A DNA stretch of 64,000 bases. It comes from Phyllobacteriaceae bacterium (lineage in GTDB: Bacteria; Pseudomonadota; Alphaproteobacteria; Rhizobiales; Rhizobiaceae). Below are positions 8,206-17,925 of this stretch, one piece after another. The position numbers and the translations under genes were made by a program. Under the pieces are notes generated by a model. The model did no database searches, was not told the origin of the DNA, and saw only the letters and a program-made list of their open reading frames with translations. Positions within the stretch are counted from its first letter, which is position 1; every line of letters begins with the position of its first letter. The stretch is taken from contig JANSXT010000009.1 of NCBI GenBank assembly GCA_024742765.1, forward strand, positions 1 to 64,000, read 5' to 3'.

Positions 8206-8230
8206 TTTGCGCAATTGGGAGACACATGTC

Positions 8231-9442
8231 ATGCGGCAGACATGGCGCTGGTTCGGGCCGGTGGACAAGGTCACGCTGGCCGATGCGCGGCAGGCCGGCG
8301 CCGAAGCCATCGTGACGGCGCTGCACCACATTGCGCCGGGCGCCGTCTGGCCGGCCGCCGAGATCGAACAGCGCCAGCGCGAGGTGGCAACCCACCCGGA
8401 CGGCGCGCCCACGGGCCTTTCCTGGGAGGTGGTCGAAAGCCTGCCGGTCTCCGAGGCGAGCAAGACGCAAAGCGGCGATTGGCGCGGCGATCTCGACCGC
8501 TATGCCGAGAGCCTTGCCAATCTTGCCGCATGCGGCATCACGACTGTCTGCTACAATTTCATGCCGGTGCTGGACTGGACGCGCACCGATCTGCGCGCAC
8601 CGACGTCGGCGGGCGGATCGGCGATGGTGTTCGATCTCATCGATTTCGCCGCCTTCGACATGCACATTCTCCGCCGGGCCGCTGCGCGCAAGGATTACCC
8701 ACGCGATGTGATCGATGCGGCGGCAGAGCGCTTCACGGCAATGAGCGGCGACCGCAAGTCGGAACTGGCCTCAAACGTGACCGCCGGCCTTCCGGGCGCC
8801 GCCGAGCACTGGACGCTTGAGGATGTGCGCGCGAAGCTCGCCGATTATCGCGGCATCGATGCGGAGCGGCTGCGCCAAAACCATATCGACTTCCTTTCCG
8901 CGATGGCACCGGTCGCCGAAACCCATGGCGTGCGGCTTTGCTGCCACGCCGACGACCCGCCCTGGCCGCTGCTCGGCCTGCCGCGTGTCTGGTCGACGGC
9001 GGACGATGTGCGCCATGTATTCGAGGCCGTGCCAAGCCAGGCCATCGGGCTGACCCTGTGCACTGGCTCGTTCGGCGCGCGCGCGGACAATGATCTTGTC
9101 GCGATGGCGCGCGAATTCGGCCCGCGCATCCATTTCGTCCATCTGCGCAATGTCACGCGGGCCGCCGATGCAGTGCCGTGCAGTTTCGCCGAAGACGCGC
9201 ATCTGGCCGGGCAGACTGACATGGTCGCGGTGATCGGCGCGCTTCTCGAAGAGGAGCGGCGGCGAAAGGCCGAGGGCCGGGCGGACTGGCGGATCCCGAT
9301 GCGCCCGGATCATGGCCATGAGATTCTGGACGATGCGGCGCGTGGCAGCCAGCCCGGCTATCCGGCGGTCGGCCGGCTCAAGGGGCTGGCGGAGTTGCGT
9401 GGCGTGATGGCAGCGCTGGAGGCGAACCATGCCGCGGCCTGA
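8231..9442 (+). CDS. uxuA: Mannonate dehydratase UxuA
   Basis: Dehydrates D-mannonate to 2-keto-3-deoxygluconate in hexuronate breakdown; 403 residues, the normal family length. Characteristic stretches are QTWRWFGPVD at the start, CHADDPPWPLLGLPR with the metal-side histidine and aspartates, IHFVHLRN and the late RPDHGH. ATG 8231 has GGGAG nine bases upstream; a TTG eight codons earlier overlaps the leader and is less likely. The gene follows a GntR operator and overlaps the regulator gene by 14 bases. No uxuB or uxuC is present in the window; one of the dehydrogenases nearby may supply mannonate. Confidence 0.94.
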   Translation: MRQTWRWFGPVDKVTLADARQAGAEAIVTALHHIAPGAVWPAAEIEQRQREVATHPDGAPTGLSWEVVESLPVSEASKTQSGDWRGDLDRYAESLANLAACGITTVCYNFMPVLDWTRTDLRAPTSAGGSAMVFDLIDFAAFDMHILRRAAARKDYPRDVIDAAAERFTAMSGDRKSELASNVTAGLPGAAEHWTLEDVRAKLADYRGIDAERLRQNHIDFLSAMAPVAETHGVRLCCHADDPPWPLLGLPRVWSTADDVRHVFEAVPSQAIGLTLCTGSFGARADNDLVAMAREFGPRIHFVHLRNVTRAADAVPCSFAEDAHLAGQTDMVAVIGALLEEERRRKAEGRADWRIPMRPDHGHEILDDAARGSQPGYPAVGRLKGLAELRGVMAALEANHAAA

Positions 9443-10169
9443 GACCTATCGCGCGCTTTTCGACCCCGCTTCGGTGTTCGCCGATGCCGCCATCGACACG
9501 GGCCGGCCGATCGCGCCGCAGGTCTACGAAATGCTGCGTGGCCGCATTGTCGACAACCGCCTGCCGCCGGGCGCGGTGATCTCGGAGGCCGAGACGGCGC
9601 GTCTGTGCGCCGTGAGCCGGACGCCGGTGCGCGCGGCGATCCAGACCCTGGCCAGCGAGGGGCTCGTGCGGGTCCGCCCGCAGGTGGGCACCGTGGTGGC
9701 GCCGCTTGATGAGGCGCGGCTCGACGAGGCGGTCTTCGTGCGCACGGCCATCGAATGCGCCGTCGTCCGGAGACTTGCCGAGACCGGCGCCGATCTGACC
9801 GGGCTCGATCCGCTTCTGGCGGCGCAGCGCCAAGCCGCCGAGCGTGACGATTACATGACGTTCTTCCGCCACGACGAAGCGCTTCATGCAGCGCTTGCGG
9901 ACCTTGCGGGCGTTCCCAATGCATGGGGGCTGATCCAGTCGATGAAGGCGCATGTGGACCGCCAGCGGCTGGTGCTCATGTCGTCGATCGCGGGCCGTTC
10001 CATGGCGGCCTATCGCGAACATCTGTCCGTTTTGGACGCGATTGCCCGAGGCGATGCGGACGCGGCCGAGATGCACATGCGCGGCCATATCCATTCCGTG
10101 CTTGAAACCGGCGGGGCAACGGGCCACGATCCGGCCCATGACGGCAACAAGCGCTTGCGGGCGCGGTGA
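9429..10169 (+). CDS. GntR-family regulator, FadR/FCD subfamily
   Basis: A 246-residue DNA-binding repressor. The winged helix-turn-helix covers roughly residues 25-90 (ISEAETARLCAVSRTPVRAA). An all-helical FCD ligand domain follows, with metal-type residues in FFRHDEALHAAL and the late HMRGHIH. It overlaps uxuA, and one copy of a 16-bp operator lies before uxuA with the mirrored copy just behind its own stop, so it very probably controls both transcription units. A hexuronate or a keto-deoxy-sugar acid is the likely inducer, by analogy with UxuR. Confidence 0.9.
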   Translation: MPRPETYRALFDPASVFADAAIDTGRPIAPQVYEMLRGRIVDNRLPPGAVISEAETARLCAVSRTPVRAAIQTLASEGLVRVRPQVGTVVAPLDEARLDEAVFVRTAIECAVVRRLAETGADLTGLDPLLAAQRQAAERDDYMTFFRHDEALHAALADLAGVPNAWGLIQSMKAHVDRQRLVLMSSIAGRSMAAYREHLSVLDAIARGDADAAEMHMRGHIHSVLETGGATGHDPAHDGNKRLRAR

Positions 10170-10174
10170 GGCCG

Positions 10175-10190
10175 TACTAGTATACCAGTA
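10175..10190. promoter_or_regulatory. GntR (UxuR-type) operator before the CUT1 transporter genes
   Basis: TACTAGTATACCAGTA is the exact reverse complement of the operator at 8190. It lies 5 bases after the GntR stop and 38 bases before the binding-protein start, where a second regulated promoter is expected. Confidence 0.8.
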
Positions 10191-10227
10191 ACGCTGCTAC
10201 ATGCGTGGCTCTTGGGAGGAGAGATTG

Positions 10228-11514
10228 ATGACTGGACGTTTTGCAAAGACGCTCGTGCTGGGCACAGCCGCCTTCGCGCTGATGGCGGGGACGGCGCTCG
10301 CCGAAACCGAGTTGCGGATCACCTGGTACAATGACGGCAATGAAGGCGAGGTCATGCGCGACCTGCTGGACCGTTTCGAAGAGGCCAATCCGGACATCAC
10401 GGTGGTTCTGGACACGGTGCCCTATAAGGCGATCCTCGAAAGCCTGCCGGTGCAGCTTGCGGCCGGCGAGGGGACCGATCTTGCGCGCGTCACCGACCTT
10501 GGCGGGCTTGCGCAATATTATCTCGATCTGACGCCCTACATTTCCGATCCGGACTATTGGGAGACCAATTTCGGCCCGTTCCTGAACTGGAAGCGCGAGC
10601 CGGGCAATGACAGCGCGATCTCCGGCTTCATGACCCAGCTCACCGTGACCGGGCCTTATGTCAACAAGACCCTGTTCGAGCAGGCCGGCGTGGAAATGCC
10701 CGGCGAAGGCGCCACATGGGACGATTGGGCCGCTGCCTCCAAGCAGGTCGCCGAAGCGCTTGACATCGCCTATCCGATGGCTTGGGACCGGTCCGGCCAC
10801 CGCGTGTCGGGACCGGCGATCTCCATGGGTGCCGGCATGTTCACCGATGAGGGCGAGCCGGCGCTGGTCGATGACGGGCTGAAGATGATGGCCCAGAAGC
10901 TTTATGACTGGCACCAGGACGGCACGATGCCGAAAGAGCTCTGGGGCTCGGTGTCGGGCAACCAATATCTGGGCGCCAATGAGGAGTTCGCCAACGCCCA
11001 GGTGGTCATGTACATGTCGGGTTCGTGGCAGATCCCGCAATTTGCCGAAACGATCGGCGATGCGTTCGACTGGTGGGCCGTGCCCGCGCCGTGCGGACCG
11101 GCGGCCTGCACGGGCATGCCCGGCGGTGCCGCGCTCGTTGCGCTCAAGGACACCGAGCATCCCGAGGAAGTCGGCAAGCTGATGGATTATCTCTCCAGCG
11201 CGGAAGTGCTGGCCGAGTTCTACGGCCGCACGCTGTTCATTCCCGGCCATCTCGGCCTTGCCGAGGGCGGCGTCGACTTTGCGACCGACGATCCGCGCGC
11301 CAACCATGCACTGTCGACCTTTGCGGCGGCGGTTCCGGGCATTTCCCAGACCGCGTTCGATCTTCAGGGCTATGTCAACAACCGTGTCATGTTCAACGCG
11401 CTGATCTCGCGGCTTGGTGAGGCGATCGTCGGCGAACTGACGCTGGACGAAGCCTATGAGCGCATGGAGCAGGACGTCGCACAGCAGATCGCGGAAAAGG
11501 AACGCGACGGCTGA
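10228..11514 (+). CDS. Carbohydrate ABC transporter substrate-binding protein (family 1, UgpB-like)
   Basis: Periplasmic sugar receptor, 428 residues, with a clear signal peptide ending TALA before ETELRITWYND. ATG 10228 is preferred over the in-frame ATG at 10201 because GGGAGGAGAG lies directly upstream and the signal peptide then has a normal length. The mature protein has the family pattern (EEANPDITVVLDTVP; AAGEGTDLARVTD). It heads a CUT1 importer with two permeases, and its ATPase is four genes on. With uxuA and a UxuR-type operator the cargo is probably a uronate, a glucuronide or an oligouronide. Confidence 0.9.
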   Translation: MTGRFAKTLVLGTAAFALMAGTALAETELRITWYNDGNEGEVMRDLLDRFEEANPDITVVLDTVPYKAILESLPVQLAAGEGTDLARVTDLGGLAQYYLDLTPYISDPDYWETNFGPFLNWKREPGNDSAISGFMTQLTVTGPYVNKTLFEQAGVEMPGEGATWDDWAAASKQVAEALDIAYPMAWDRSGHRVSGPAISMGAGMFTDEGEPALVDDGLKMMAQKLYDWHQDGTMPKELWGSVSGNQYLGANEEFANAQVVMYMSGSWQIPQFAETIGDAFDWWAVPAPCGPAACTGMPGGAALVALKDTEHPEEVGKLMDYLSSAEVLAEFYGRTLFIPGHLGLAEGGVDFATDDPRANHALSTFAAAVPGISQTAFDLQGYVNNRVMFNALISRLGEAIVGELTLDEAYERMEQDVAQQIAEKERDG

Positions 11515-11607
11515 TCGCCGCCTTGCAACAGTACACGCATTCGTCCGGCGCGGCCTTTGCTGTCGCGCCGGACCCCTGCCAGCCCGCGCTGAAAGGGGAA
11601 CGGCTTC

Positions 11608-12639
11608 ATGGCACTCGATGATGTCGCACCATCCGAACGGGTCACGCTGACCGATCGCGCCAAGGCCGCGGCGGCCTGGCCGATCAGGCTTCTGGCGACC
11701 GTCCTCGACGTGCCGTTCCGCTTTCTGCAGCGGATATTCGGCATCGGTGCGATGCCTTACTTCTTCATCCTGCCGAACATGCTGTTTTTCGGCACGTTCG
11801 TCGTGCTGCCGCTGTTCATCAACTTCGCCTTTTCGGTGACCGGCGGTACCAACCTGTTCCTCGCCGACCGGCCCTATGTCGGCGCGGAACAGTATGAGTT
11901 CCTGGCGACCTGCGCGAACCATTTCGATCCGGCGACCTGTCGCGAGGACCGGTTCTGGCGCGGCATCTACAACACGATGGTGTTCGTCTTCTTCCAGGTT
12001 TCGCTGATGGTGCTGTTCTCGCTGATCACGGCGCTGATCCTGAACCGCGACATTCGCTACAGAGGCTTCTACCGCGCGGCCTTCTTCTTCCCGGTGCTGT
12101 TGTCGCCGGTGGTCGTGGCGCTCATCTGGAAATGGATCCTTCTGCGCGATGGCGTTCTCAATGCCGGTCTGGTCGGCATGGGGCTCGAGCGCATCCTGTT
12201 CTTCGTCGATCCGCAATGGTCGATGTTCTGGGCGATCTTCGTGTCGGTCTGGGCCAATATGGGCTTTTACACGCTGATCCTGCTCGCCGGCCTGCAGGCC
12301 ATTCCGCCCGATCTCTACGAGGCCGCTGAGATGGACGGCACCAAGCCCGAGCGCGTCTTCTGGCGGATCACGCTGCCGCTCCTGTGGCCGAACATGCTGG
12401 TGGTGATTGTTCTGGCGTTGATCAAGTCGGTTCAGGTGTTCGACGAGGTGTTCGTTCTGACCGGCGGTGGGCCGGGCACGGCAACGCAATTCATCGTCCA
12501 GTATATCTACACGACCGGCTTTTCTAGCCAGGTGCAAAATTTCGGGTTGGCCGCCGCTGCATCGGTGGTGCTCGGCGTCGTCCTGTTCGTCCTGACGCTT
12601 TTGCAGCTTGCCGTCGTGCGCAGAAGGGATCAGGGCTGA
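11608..12639 (+). CDS. Carbohydrate ABC transporter permease (MalF-like)
   Basis: Inner-membrane subunit of the CUT1 importer, 343 residues. A cytoplasmic N-terminal tail of about 45 residues precedes six or so membrane segments (first at PYFFILPNMLFFGTFVVLPL). The EAA loop is seen as YEAAEMDGTKPERVFWRITLP. A short periplasmic insert contains two cysteines (FLATCANHFDPATCRED) that could form a disulphide. Its stop overlaps the next permease start by one base, showing coupled translation. Confidence 0.9.
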   Translation: MALDDVAPSERVTLTDRAKAAAAWPIRLLATVLDVPFRFLQRIFGIGAMPYFFILPNMLFFGTFVVLPLFINFAFSVTGGTNLFLADRPYVGAEQYEFLATCANHFDPATCREDRFWRGIYNTMVFVFFQVSLMVLFSLITALILNRDIRYRGFYRAAFFFPVLLSPVVVALIWKWILLRDGVLNAGLVGMGLERILFFVDPQWSMFWAIFVSVWANMGFYTLILLAGLQAIPPDLYEAAEMDGTKPERVFWRITLPLLWPNMLVVIVLALIKSVQVFDEVFVLTGGGPGTATQFIVQYIYTTGFSSQVQNFGLAAAASVVLGVVLFVLTLLQLAVVRRRDQG

Positions 12640-13715
12640 TGACCGATGTCGTTGCCAGACCGACCCGGACGCTCGGTGCCTTGCTGACCGCGACGCGCGG
12701 CAATGGCCGGCTGCACTGGACCGATGTCTTCACCTATATCTATCTGGTTCTCGGCGTGGCGCTGATGTTCGGGCCCGTCGTCTGGCTGGTCCTGTCCTCC
12801 TTCAAGACGCAGGCCGGTTTGCAGGAATTTCCGCCGACGCTTTTGCCGCTCGGGCAGATCTCGGTCGAAGTGGAGGGCTTTGACGAGCCGCTGCCGCTGT
12901 TCGAGGTGACCTTCGAGGACGGCACGGTCAGGGAAATGGCGCAGGTGCGCCGCGTCGGCATCATGGCGCAGATGGTCGACCCCGATGATCCCGAAGAGCG
13001 CATCCAGGTGTCGATCAATGATCGCGAACCGATCCGCGAGATGCGCGTGGCGTGGGAGAATTACACCAAGCCGCTGGAGACGTTCAATTTCCTGACGTAC
13101 CTCAACAATTCGGTGATCGTGACGGTCGCGGCGACGCTGATCACGTTGTTGATCAATTCGATGGCCGCCTACGGGCTGGCGATCTACGAGTTCCGGGGGC
13201 GCAATGCGGTGATGCTGTTCGTCATCGGCACGCTGATGATCCCGATCACGATCATTTTGGTGCCGACCTATCTGGTCGTCACGCAATTGGGCATGGTCAA
13301 CACGCTCTGGGCGGTGATCATTCCGGGCTGCGCGACGCCGACGGGCGTCTTCCTGCTCAGGCAATATATGCTGACCATTCCGCGCGACCTGATCGAGGCG
13401 GCGCGCATGGACAAGGCGTCCGAATGGCAGATCTACTGGCGCATCGTCCTGCCGCTGTCGCTGCCGGCCATCGCGGTGCTCGCCATCTTCTCGGTCATGT
13501 GGCGCTGGAACGATTTCCTGTGGCCGCTGATCGTGCTCAACCGGTCGGAAGTCTACACGCTGCAGATCGGCCTCAATGCATTCCAGGGCGAACTCAACGT
13601 GCAATGGCACTTCGTGCTGGCGATGACGGTCGTGGCGCTGATCCCGGTGACCATCGTCTTTGCCTTCCTGCAGCGCTTCATCACGACGGGCATCGCGTCG
13701 TCGGGCATGAAATGA
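12639..13715 (+). CDS. Carbohydrate ABC transporter permease (MalG-like) with extra periplasmic segment
   Basis: Second CUT1 membrane subunit, 358 residues, longer than the usual 270-290. After the first membrane segment (residues about 35-60) there is an acidic, non-hydrophobic insertion of about 75 residues (from PPTLLPLGQI to NYTKPLETF). The remaining membrane segments and the EAA loop (IEAARMDKASEWQIYWRIVLP) follow. The insertion is on the periplasmic side by topology and may contact the binding protein. The gene ends in an ATGA overlap with the dehydrogenase gene. Confidence 0.9.
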   Translation: MTDVVARPTRTLGALLTATRGNGRLHWTDVFTYIYLVLGVALMFGPVVWLVLSSFKTQAGLQEFPPTLLPLGQISVEVEGFDEPLPLFEVTFEDGTVREMAQVRRVGIMAQMVDPDDPEERIQVSINDREPIREMRVAWENYTKPLETFNFLTYLNNSVIVTVAATLITLLINSMAAYGLAIYEFRGRNAVMLFVIGTLMIPITIILVPTYLVVTQLGMVNTLWAVIIPGCATPTGVFLLRQYMLTIPRDLIEAARMDKASEWQIYWRIVLPLSLPAIAVLAIFSVMWRWNDFLWPLIVLNRSEVYTLQIGLNAFQGELNVQWHFVLAMTVVALIPVTIVFAFLQRFITTGIASSGMK

Positions 13716-14728
13716 CGACCATGCGCCCGCTGATCTTCATGGACCCGTTTCCGCGCACCGAGGCGATGGTGCTGACGCCCGATGCAGAGGAGGCACTGCG
13801 CGGCATGGGGCGGCTGGTCACCCATTTCGGGTCGCGCGCGCCGGACGAACTGGTCGAGAGCATCTTGGACGAGGTCGCCATCATCATCGGCCAGACGGCG
13901 ATGGATCGCGCCCGGCTGGACCGGGCGCCAAATCTCAAGGCGATCGTCAACGTCAAGGCGAACTGGGAACCGAACATCGATTATGGATGCGCGCAGGCGC
14001 GCGGCATCCAAGTGCTCAGCGCTGCGCCCGCCATGGCGCCGGCGGTGGCCGAGTTCTGCCTCGGTCAGGCCATCAATCTGGCGCGCGGGCTGGTGGCGGC
14101 CGACGCCGATTTTCGTGCCGGGACGGAGCGCTACGGCATCGCGGGCAATGGCGCGGCCTATTCGCTGTTCGATGCGCCGGTCGGCCTGATCGGCTATGGC
14201 AATCTCGGCCGCGCGCTCGTGCCGCTGCTGCGACCCTGCACGCAACAGATCGCGGTGCATGATCCGTTCCTGTCCGATGCCTTTCTGGAGGGCGAGGGGC
14301 TCGAGCCGAAGGCGCTCGACGATCTTTTGTCGACCAGCCGGTTCGTGTTCGTCTTGGCCGGTGCGACCAGCGACAATGAGGGCTTTCTGACCGCCGGGAA
14401 GCTGGCTACGATCCCGGATGATGCCAGCGTCATCTTGGCGTCGCGCGCCGAAGTGGTCGATTTCGACGCGCTTCTTGGCGAGGCGCACAGCGGGCGGCTG
14501 CGGGTTGCGATCGACGTCTTTCCCGAAGAGCCGGTGCCGGCCGATAGCGCGGCCCGTCAGACGGAGAACGCGCTTTTTTCGGCGCATCTGGCCGGCGGGA
14601 TGGAAGCCTCCTATGCGCGCATTCGCGCCATGATGATCGATGATGTGCGGCAGATCCTCAAAGGTTTGCCGCCGATGCATTTGCAACGCGCCGAACCGCG
14701 CATGGCGGCGATGGCGCGCAGCCGGTAA
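13712..14728 (+). CDS. D-isomer-specific 2-hydroxyacid dehydrogenase
   Basis: NAD(P)-dependent oxidoreductase, 338 residues. The substrate domain contains [15 protein letters not shown], followed by a Rossmann site [12 protein letters not shown]. The catalytic arginine is in [14 protein letters not shown], the glutamate in DVFPEEP and the histidine in SAHLAGG, so all catalytic groups are present. ATG 13712 overlaps the permease stop. Its position between transporter permeases and their ATPase ties it to the imported sugar acid; reduction or oxidation of a 2-keto or 2-hydroxy sugar acid is likely, exact substrate unknown. Confidence 0.86.
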   Translation: MTTMRPLIFMDPFPRTEAMVLTPDAEEALRGMGRLVTHFGSRAPDELVESILDEVAIIIGQTAMDRARLDRAPNLKAIVNVKANWEPNIDYGCAQARGIQVLSAAPAMAPAVAEFCLGQAINLARGLVAADADFRAGTERYGIAGNGAAYSLFDAPVGLIGYGNLGRALVPLLRPCTQQIAVHDPFLSDAFLEGEGLEPKALDDLLSTSRFVFVLAGATSDNEGFLTAGKLATIPDDASVILASRAEVVDFDALLGEAHSGRLRVAIDVFPEEPVPADSAARQTENALFSAHLAGGMEASYARIRAMMIDDVRQILKGLPPMHLQRAEPRMAAMARSR

Positions 14729-14750
14729 CGACACAAAGAGCGGGGGTCCG

Positions 14751-15860
14751 GTGACAGAAATCCAGTTGAACCAGGTCAATAAGGCCTATGGCGATGTCGA
14801 AGTCATCCACGGCATCGACCTGCATGTCCATTCGGGCCAGTTCGTCGTGTTCGTCGGCCCGTCCGGCTGCGGCAAGTCCACCCTGTTGCGGATCATCGCC
14901 GGGCTGGAAAAGGTGACCGGCGGCGACGTCGTGATCGATGGGGACGTGGTCAACACCATCCCTGCGTCGGAACGCGGGCTGGCGATGGTGTTCCAGTCCT
15001 ATGCGCTTTACCCGCACATGACGGTCTACAAGAACATGGCGTTCGGCCTTGAAAACTCGAACATGCCGCGCGGTGAGATCGAAAACCGCGTCCATGAAGC
15101 GGCGAAGCTTTTGCAGATCGATCCCTATCTGCATCGCCGGCCGAAGGCCTTGTCGGGTGGCCAGCGCCAGCGCGTTGCCATCGGCCGGGCCATCGTCCGC
15201 GATCCCAAGGCGTTCCTGTTCGACGAGCCCCTGTCGAACCTTGATGCCGAACTGCGCGTGACCATGCGCAAGGAACTGGCGGCGCTGCATGCCAAGCTTG
15301 GCGGCACGATGATCTATGTGACGCATGACCAGGTCGAAGCGATGACGCTGGCCAACACGATTGTCGTCCTCAATGCGGGCCGTGTCGAGCAGGCCGGCTC
15401 GCCGCTCGAACTCTACAACACGCCGCAGAACACATTCGTCGCCGGCTTTATCGGCTCGCCGCGCATGAACCTGATGGAGGGCGTGGCCGAGGCGGGCGAG
15501 GGTGGCGGTCTTGTCCTTCACGCCGGCAGCCAGCACATCAGCTTGCCGGCGATCGACGGTGTGAAGCCCGGCGACAGCGTCACCTTCGGCATCCGCCCCG
15601 AACATATGGACATTGTCGATGAAGCGGACGCCGACATCTCCGCACCGGTCGATCTGACCGAACAATTGGGCGGGGAAACCTATCTGTTTTGCACGCCCGA
15701 GGGCCTGCCGCAGATCACGGTGCATCAGCTTGGCCAGTTCCCCGTCGGGCGGGGCGAGATGGTGCATCTGCGGTTCCGGCGCGAGGTGCTGCATGTCTTC
15801 GATGCGGACGGCAAGGTGGTCGTCAACGGCATCGATATGGACGGCGGAGCGGCCGGATGA
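14751..15860 (+). CDS. Carbohydrate ABC transporter ATP-binding protein (UgpC/MsmK-like)
   Basis: Energising subunit of the CUT1 importer encoded just upstream, 369 residues. Walker [14 protein letters not shown], signature [14 protein letters not shown], Walker [14 protein letters not shown] and switch [10 protein letters not shown] are intact. A C-terminal MOP/TOBE regulatory domain (about residues 240-369) includes [17 protein letters not shown] 14751 is the start because the in-frame codons upstream belong to the previous gene in another frame. The stop overlaps the next gene by ATGA. Confidence 0.92.
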   Translation: MTEIQLNQVNKAYGDVEVIHGIDLHVHSGQFVVFVGPSGCGKSTLLRIIAGLEKVTGGDVVIDGDVVNTIPASERGLAMVFQSYALYPHMTVYKNMAFGLENSNMPRGEIENRVHEAAKLLQIDPYLHRRPKALSGGQRQRVAIGRAIVRDPKAFLFDEPLSNLDAELRVTMRKELAALHAKLGGTMIYVTHDQVEAMTLANTIVVLNAGRVEQAGSPLELYNTPQNTFVAGFIGSPRMNLMEGVAEAGEGGGLVLHAGSQHISLPAIDGVKPGDSVTFGIRPEHMDIVDEADADISAPVDLTEQLGGETYLFCTPEGLPQITVHQLGQFPVGRGEMVHLRFRREVLHVFDADGKVVVNGIDMDGGAAG

Positions 15861-16897
15861 CATCGACGCGGTTTGGTGTCGGCGTGATCGGCACGGGCAT
15901 GGCGGCGAAGCCGCATGCGCTGGCGCTCAAAAGCCTTGAGGATCGCATCGATGTGCGCGGCGTCTATTCGCGCACGGCTGAAAAGCGTGCCGCGTTCTGC
16001 ACGGAATATGGTTTTGCCGAAGCGGCCTCGCTCGACGCGCTGGCCGACGATCCGGAGGTGCGGGCCGTCATCATCATCACCCCGCCCAATCAGCGCATGG
16101 AATTGGTCGAGCGTTTCGCCGCGGCGGGCAAGCACATATTGATGGAAAAGCCGGTCGAGCGGACGAGCGAGGCTGCGCGTCAGATCGTTGCGACCTGCGA
16201 ACGGGCCGGCGTCGCGCTCGGTATCGTGTTCCAGCATCGATTCCGGCAAGCCTCGCAAGTGCTTGCAAAGCTTGTCGCTTCCGGCGATCTGGGCGCGATC
16301 GGCCTGGCGCGGGCGTCGGTGCCCTGGTGGCGTGACCAGAGCTATTATGACGAGCCCGGACGCGGCACCTATGCGCGCGACGGCGGCGGCGTTTTGATCT
16401 CACAGGCGATCCACACGCTGGACCTGATGCTGTCGATCACCGGGCCCGTTTCCGAGGTGCAGGCCGCGGCCGGCACCACGCCATTTCATGCAATGGAAGC
16501 AGAGGATTTCGTCGCCGGCGGCATGCGGTTTGAAAGCGGTGCGATGGGATCGGTCATGGCCACCGTCGCCGCCTTTCCGGGCGAAGCCGAATCGATCACG
16601 CTCGACTGCGAAAAGGGCTCGGCGCATCTGCAGTCGGGAACGCTGACGGTGACCTGGCGCGACGGGCGCAGCGAGACGTTCGGCGAGGCGGCGGACGGCA
16701 CGGGCGGCGGCGCGGACCCTATGGCATTTCCGTTCGACTGGCATCGCGATCTGATCGCCGACTTTGTCGATGCGGTCGAAGCGGCGCGGGCGCCGTCGGT
16801 CACCGGGCGCGAGGCGCTCAAGGTGCATGATCTGATCGACGCGCTCATTGCTTCGTCACGCGAGGGGCGCGCAATCACAATCCGGAACGGGGACTGA
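15857..16897 (+). CDS. Gfo/Idh/MocA-family oxidoreductase (first of three)
   Basis: NAD(P)-dependent sugar or sugar-acid dehydrogenase, 346 residues. The Rossmann start is [17 protein letters not shown], the conserved EKP triad is in [10 protein letters not shown], and the C-terminal beta-sheet domain carries the usual [15 protein letters not shown] helix, whose H and D are catalytic-type. It starts in an ATGA overlap with the ATPase and precedes two more members of the same family, so this operon encodes three related dehydrogenases of different sequence. Substrate not predictable. Confidence 0.88.
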   Translation: MTSTRFGVGVIGTGMAAKPHALALKSLEDRIDVRGVYSRTAEKRAAFCTEYGFAEAASLDALADDPEVRAVIIITPPNQRMELVERFAAAGKHILMEKPVERTSEAARQIVATCERAGVALGIVFQHRFRQASQVLAKLVASGDLGAIGLARASVPWWRDQSYYDEPGRGTYARDGGGVLISQAIHTLDLMLSITGPVSEVQAAAGTTPFHAMEAEDFVAGGMRFESGAMGSVMATVAAFPGEAESITLDCEKGSAHLQSGTLTVTWRDGRSETFGEAADGTGGGADPMAFPFDWHRDLIADFVDAVEAARAPSVTGREALKVHDLIDALIASSREGRAITIRNGD

Positions 16898-16900
16898 TCC

Positions 16901-17923
16901 ATGTCGTCTTTGACGGTGGGGGTGATCGGCATCGATCACCGGCATATTTACGGCCAGTTGCAGGGCATGCTGGATGTCGGCGCCATCTGCAAGGGTTGGT
17001 GGACCGAGGGCGATCCGCAGCCGGTCGAGGGGTTCGTCAAGCGCTTCCCCGATGTGCCGCGCGTCGCAGACCGGCGGGCGCTGCTCGATGATCCGGAGAT
17101 TGACCTGATCCTTCTGGCCGATATGCCCGTGCGCCGTGCCGACCGCGCCATCGAGGCGATGCAGGCCGGCAAGGATGTGATGACCGACAAGCCGGGCTGC
17201 ACGACACTCGACCAGCTCGATGCCATCAACCGCACGGTCGCTGAGACCGGCCGCATCTGGTCGATCGACTTTTCCGAGCGGTTCGAAGTGCCGGCCAACC
17301 AGAAAGCGGCGTCGCTGGTGGCCGAAGGCGCAATCGGGCAGGTCGTCCAGACGGTCGGTCTCGGGCCGCACCGGCTGAACCGCGCCACGCGGCCCGACTG
17401 GTTCTTCCAGGAAGACCAATATGGCGGCATCCTCACCGACATCGCCAGCCACCAGATCGACCAGTTCCTGTTTTTCACCGGCTCCGAGGATGCGGAGATC
17501 GTTGCGTCCTCGGTCGGCAATTTCGCCAATCCGGAAGATCCGGGCCTGCAGGATTTCGGCGACGTGCTGCTGCGCTCGGACAGGGGACAGGGCTATATCC
17601 GCGTCGACTGGTACACGCCCGATGCACTGCCGACCTGGGGTGACGGTCGGCTGACGATCCTGGGCACCGAGGGCACGATCGAGATGCGCAAATATGTCGA
17701 TGTGTGCGGGCGCGATGGCACCGATCATGTGTTTCTGGTCAATGGCGAGCGGTGCGACTATTTCGACGCGTCGGGCGAGAAGCTGACCTATTTCGAACGC
17801 CTTGCGGCCGATGTGCGCGACCGCACCGAGACGGCGATGAGTCAAACGCACTGCTTCAAGGTGATGGAGCTCGCGCTGAAGGCGCAGGCGCAGGCCGCGC
17901 GCCTCGGCCATCTGAGGGGGTGA
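16901..17923 (+). CDS. Gfo/Idh/MocA-family oxidoreductase (second, divergent)
   Basis: A 340-residue family member that departs from the usual pattern. The nucleotide loop reads [14 protein letters not shown] instead of a glycine-rich GxGxxG, and the EKP motif is TDKP ([10 protein letters not shown]). The helix carrying the active histidine is kept ([13 protein letters not shown]). It starts three bases after the preceding gene. The changed loop suggests altered cofactor binding or a non-redox role; other members with IDHxH starts are annotated only by family. Confidence 0.82.
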   Translation: MSSLTVGVIGIDHRHIYGQLQGMLDVGAICKGWWTEGDPQPVEGFVKRFPDVPRVADRRALLDDPEIDLILLADMPVRRADRAIEAMQAGKDVMTDKPGCTTLDQLDAINRTVAETGRIWSIDFSERFEVPANQKAASLVAEGAIGQVVQTVGLGPHRLNRATRPDWFFQEDQYGGILTDIASHQIDQFLFFTGSEDAEIVASSVGNFANPEDPGLQDFGDVLLRSDRGQGYIRVDWYTPDALPTWGDGRLTILGTEGTIEMRKYVDVCGRDGTDHVFLVNGERCDYFDASGEKLTYFERLAADVRDRTETAMSQTHCFKVMELALKAQAQAARLGHLRG

Positions 17924-17925
17924 CC

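Noticed and set aside
8207-8230. TTG 8207 as the uxuA start
   Set aside because: It would add eight residues overlapping the ribosome site GGGAG that properly serves ATG 8231.
10177-12537. 786-codon open frame on the minus strand
   Set aside because: It runs antisense through a binding-protein gene and most of a permease gene with clear family motifs; long antisense frames are normal in DNA this GC-rich.
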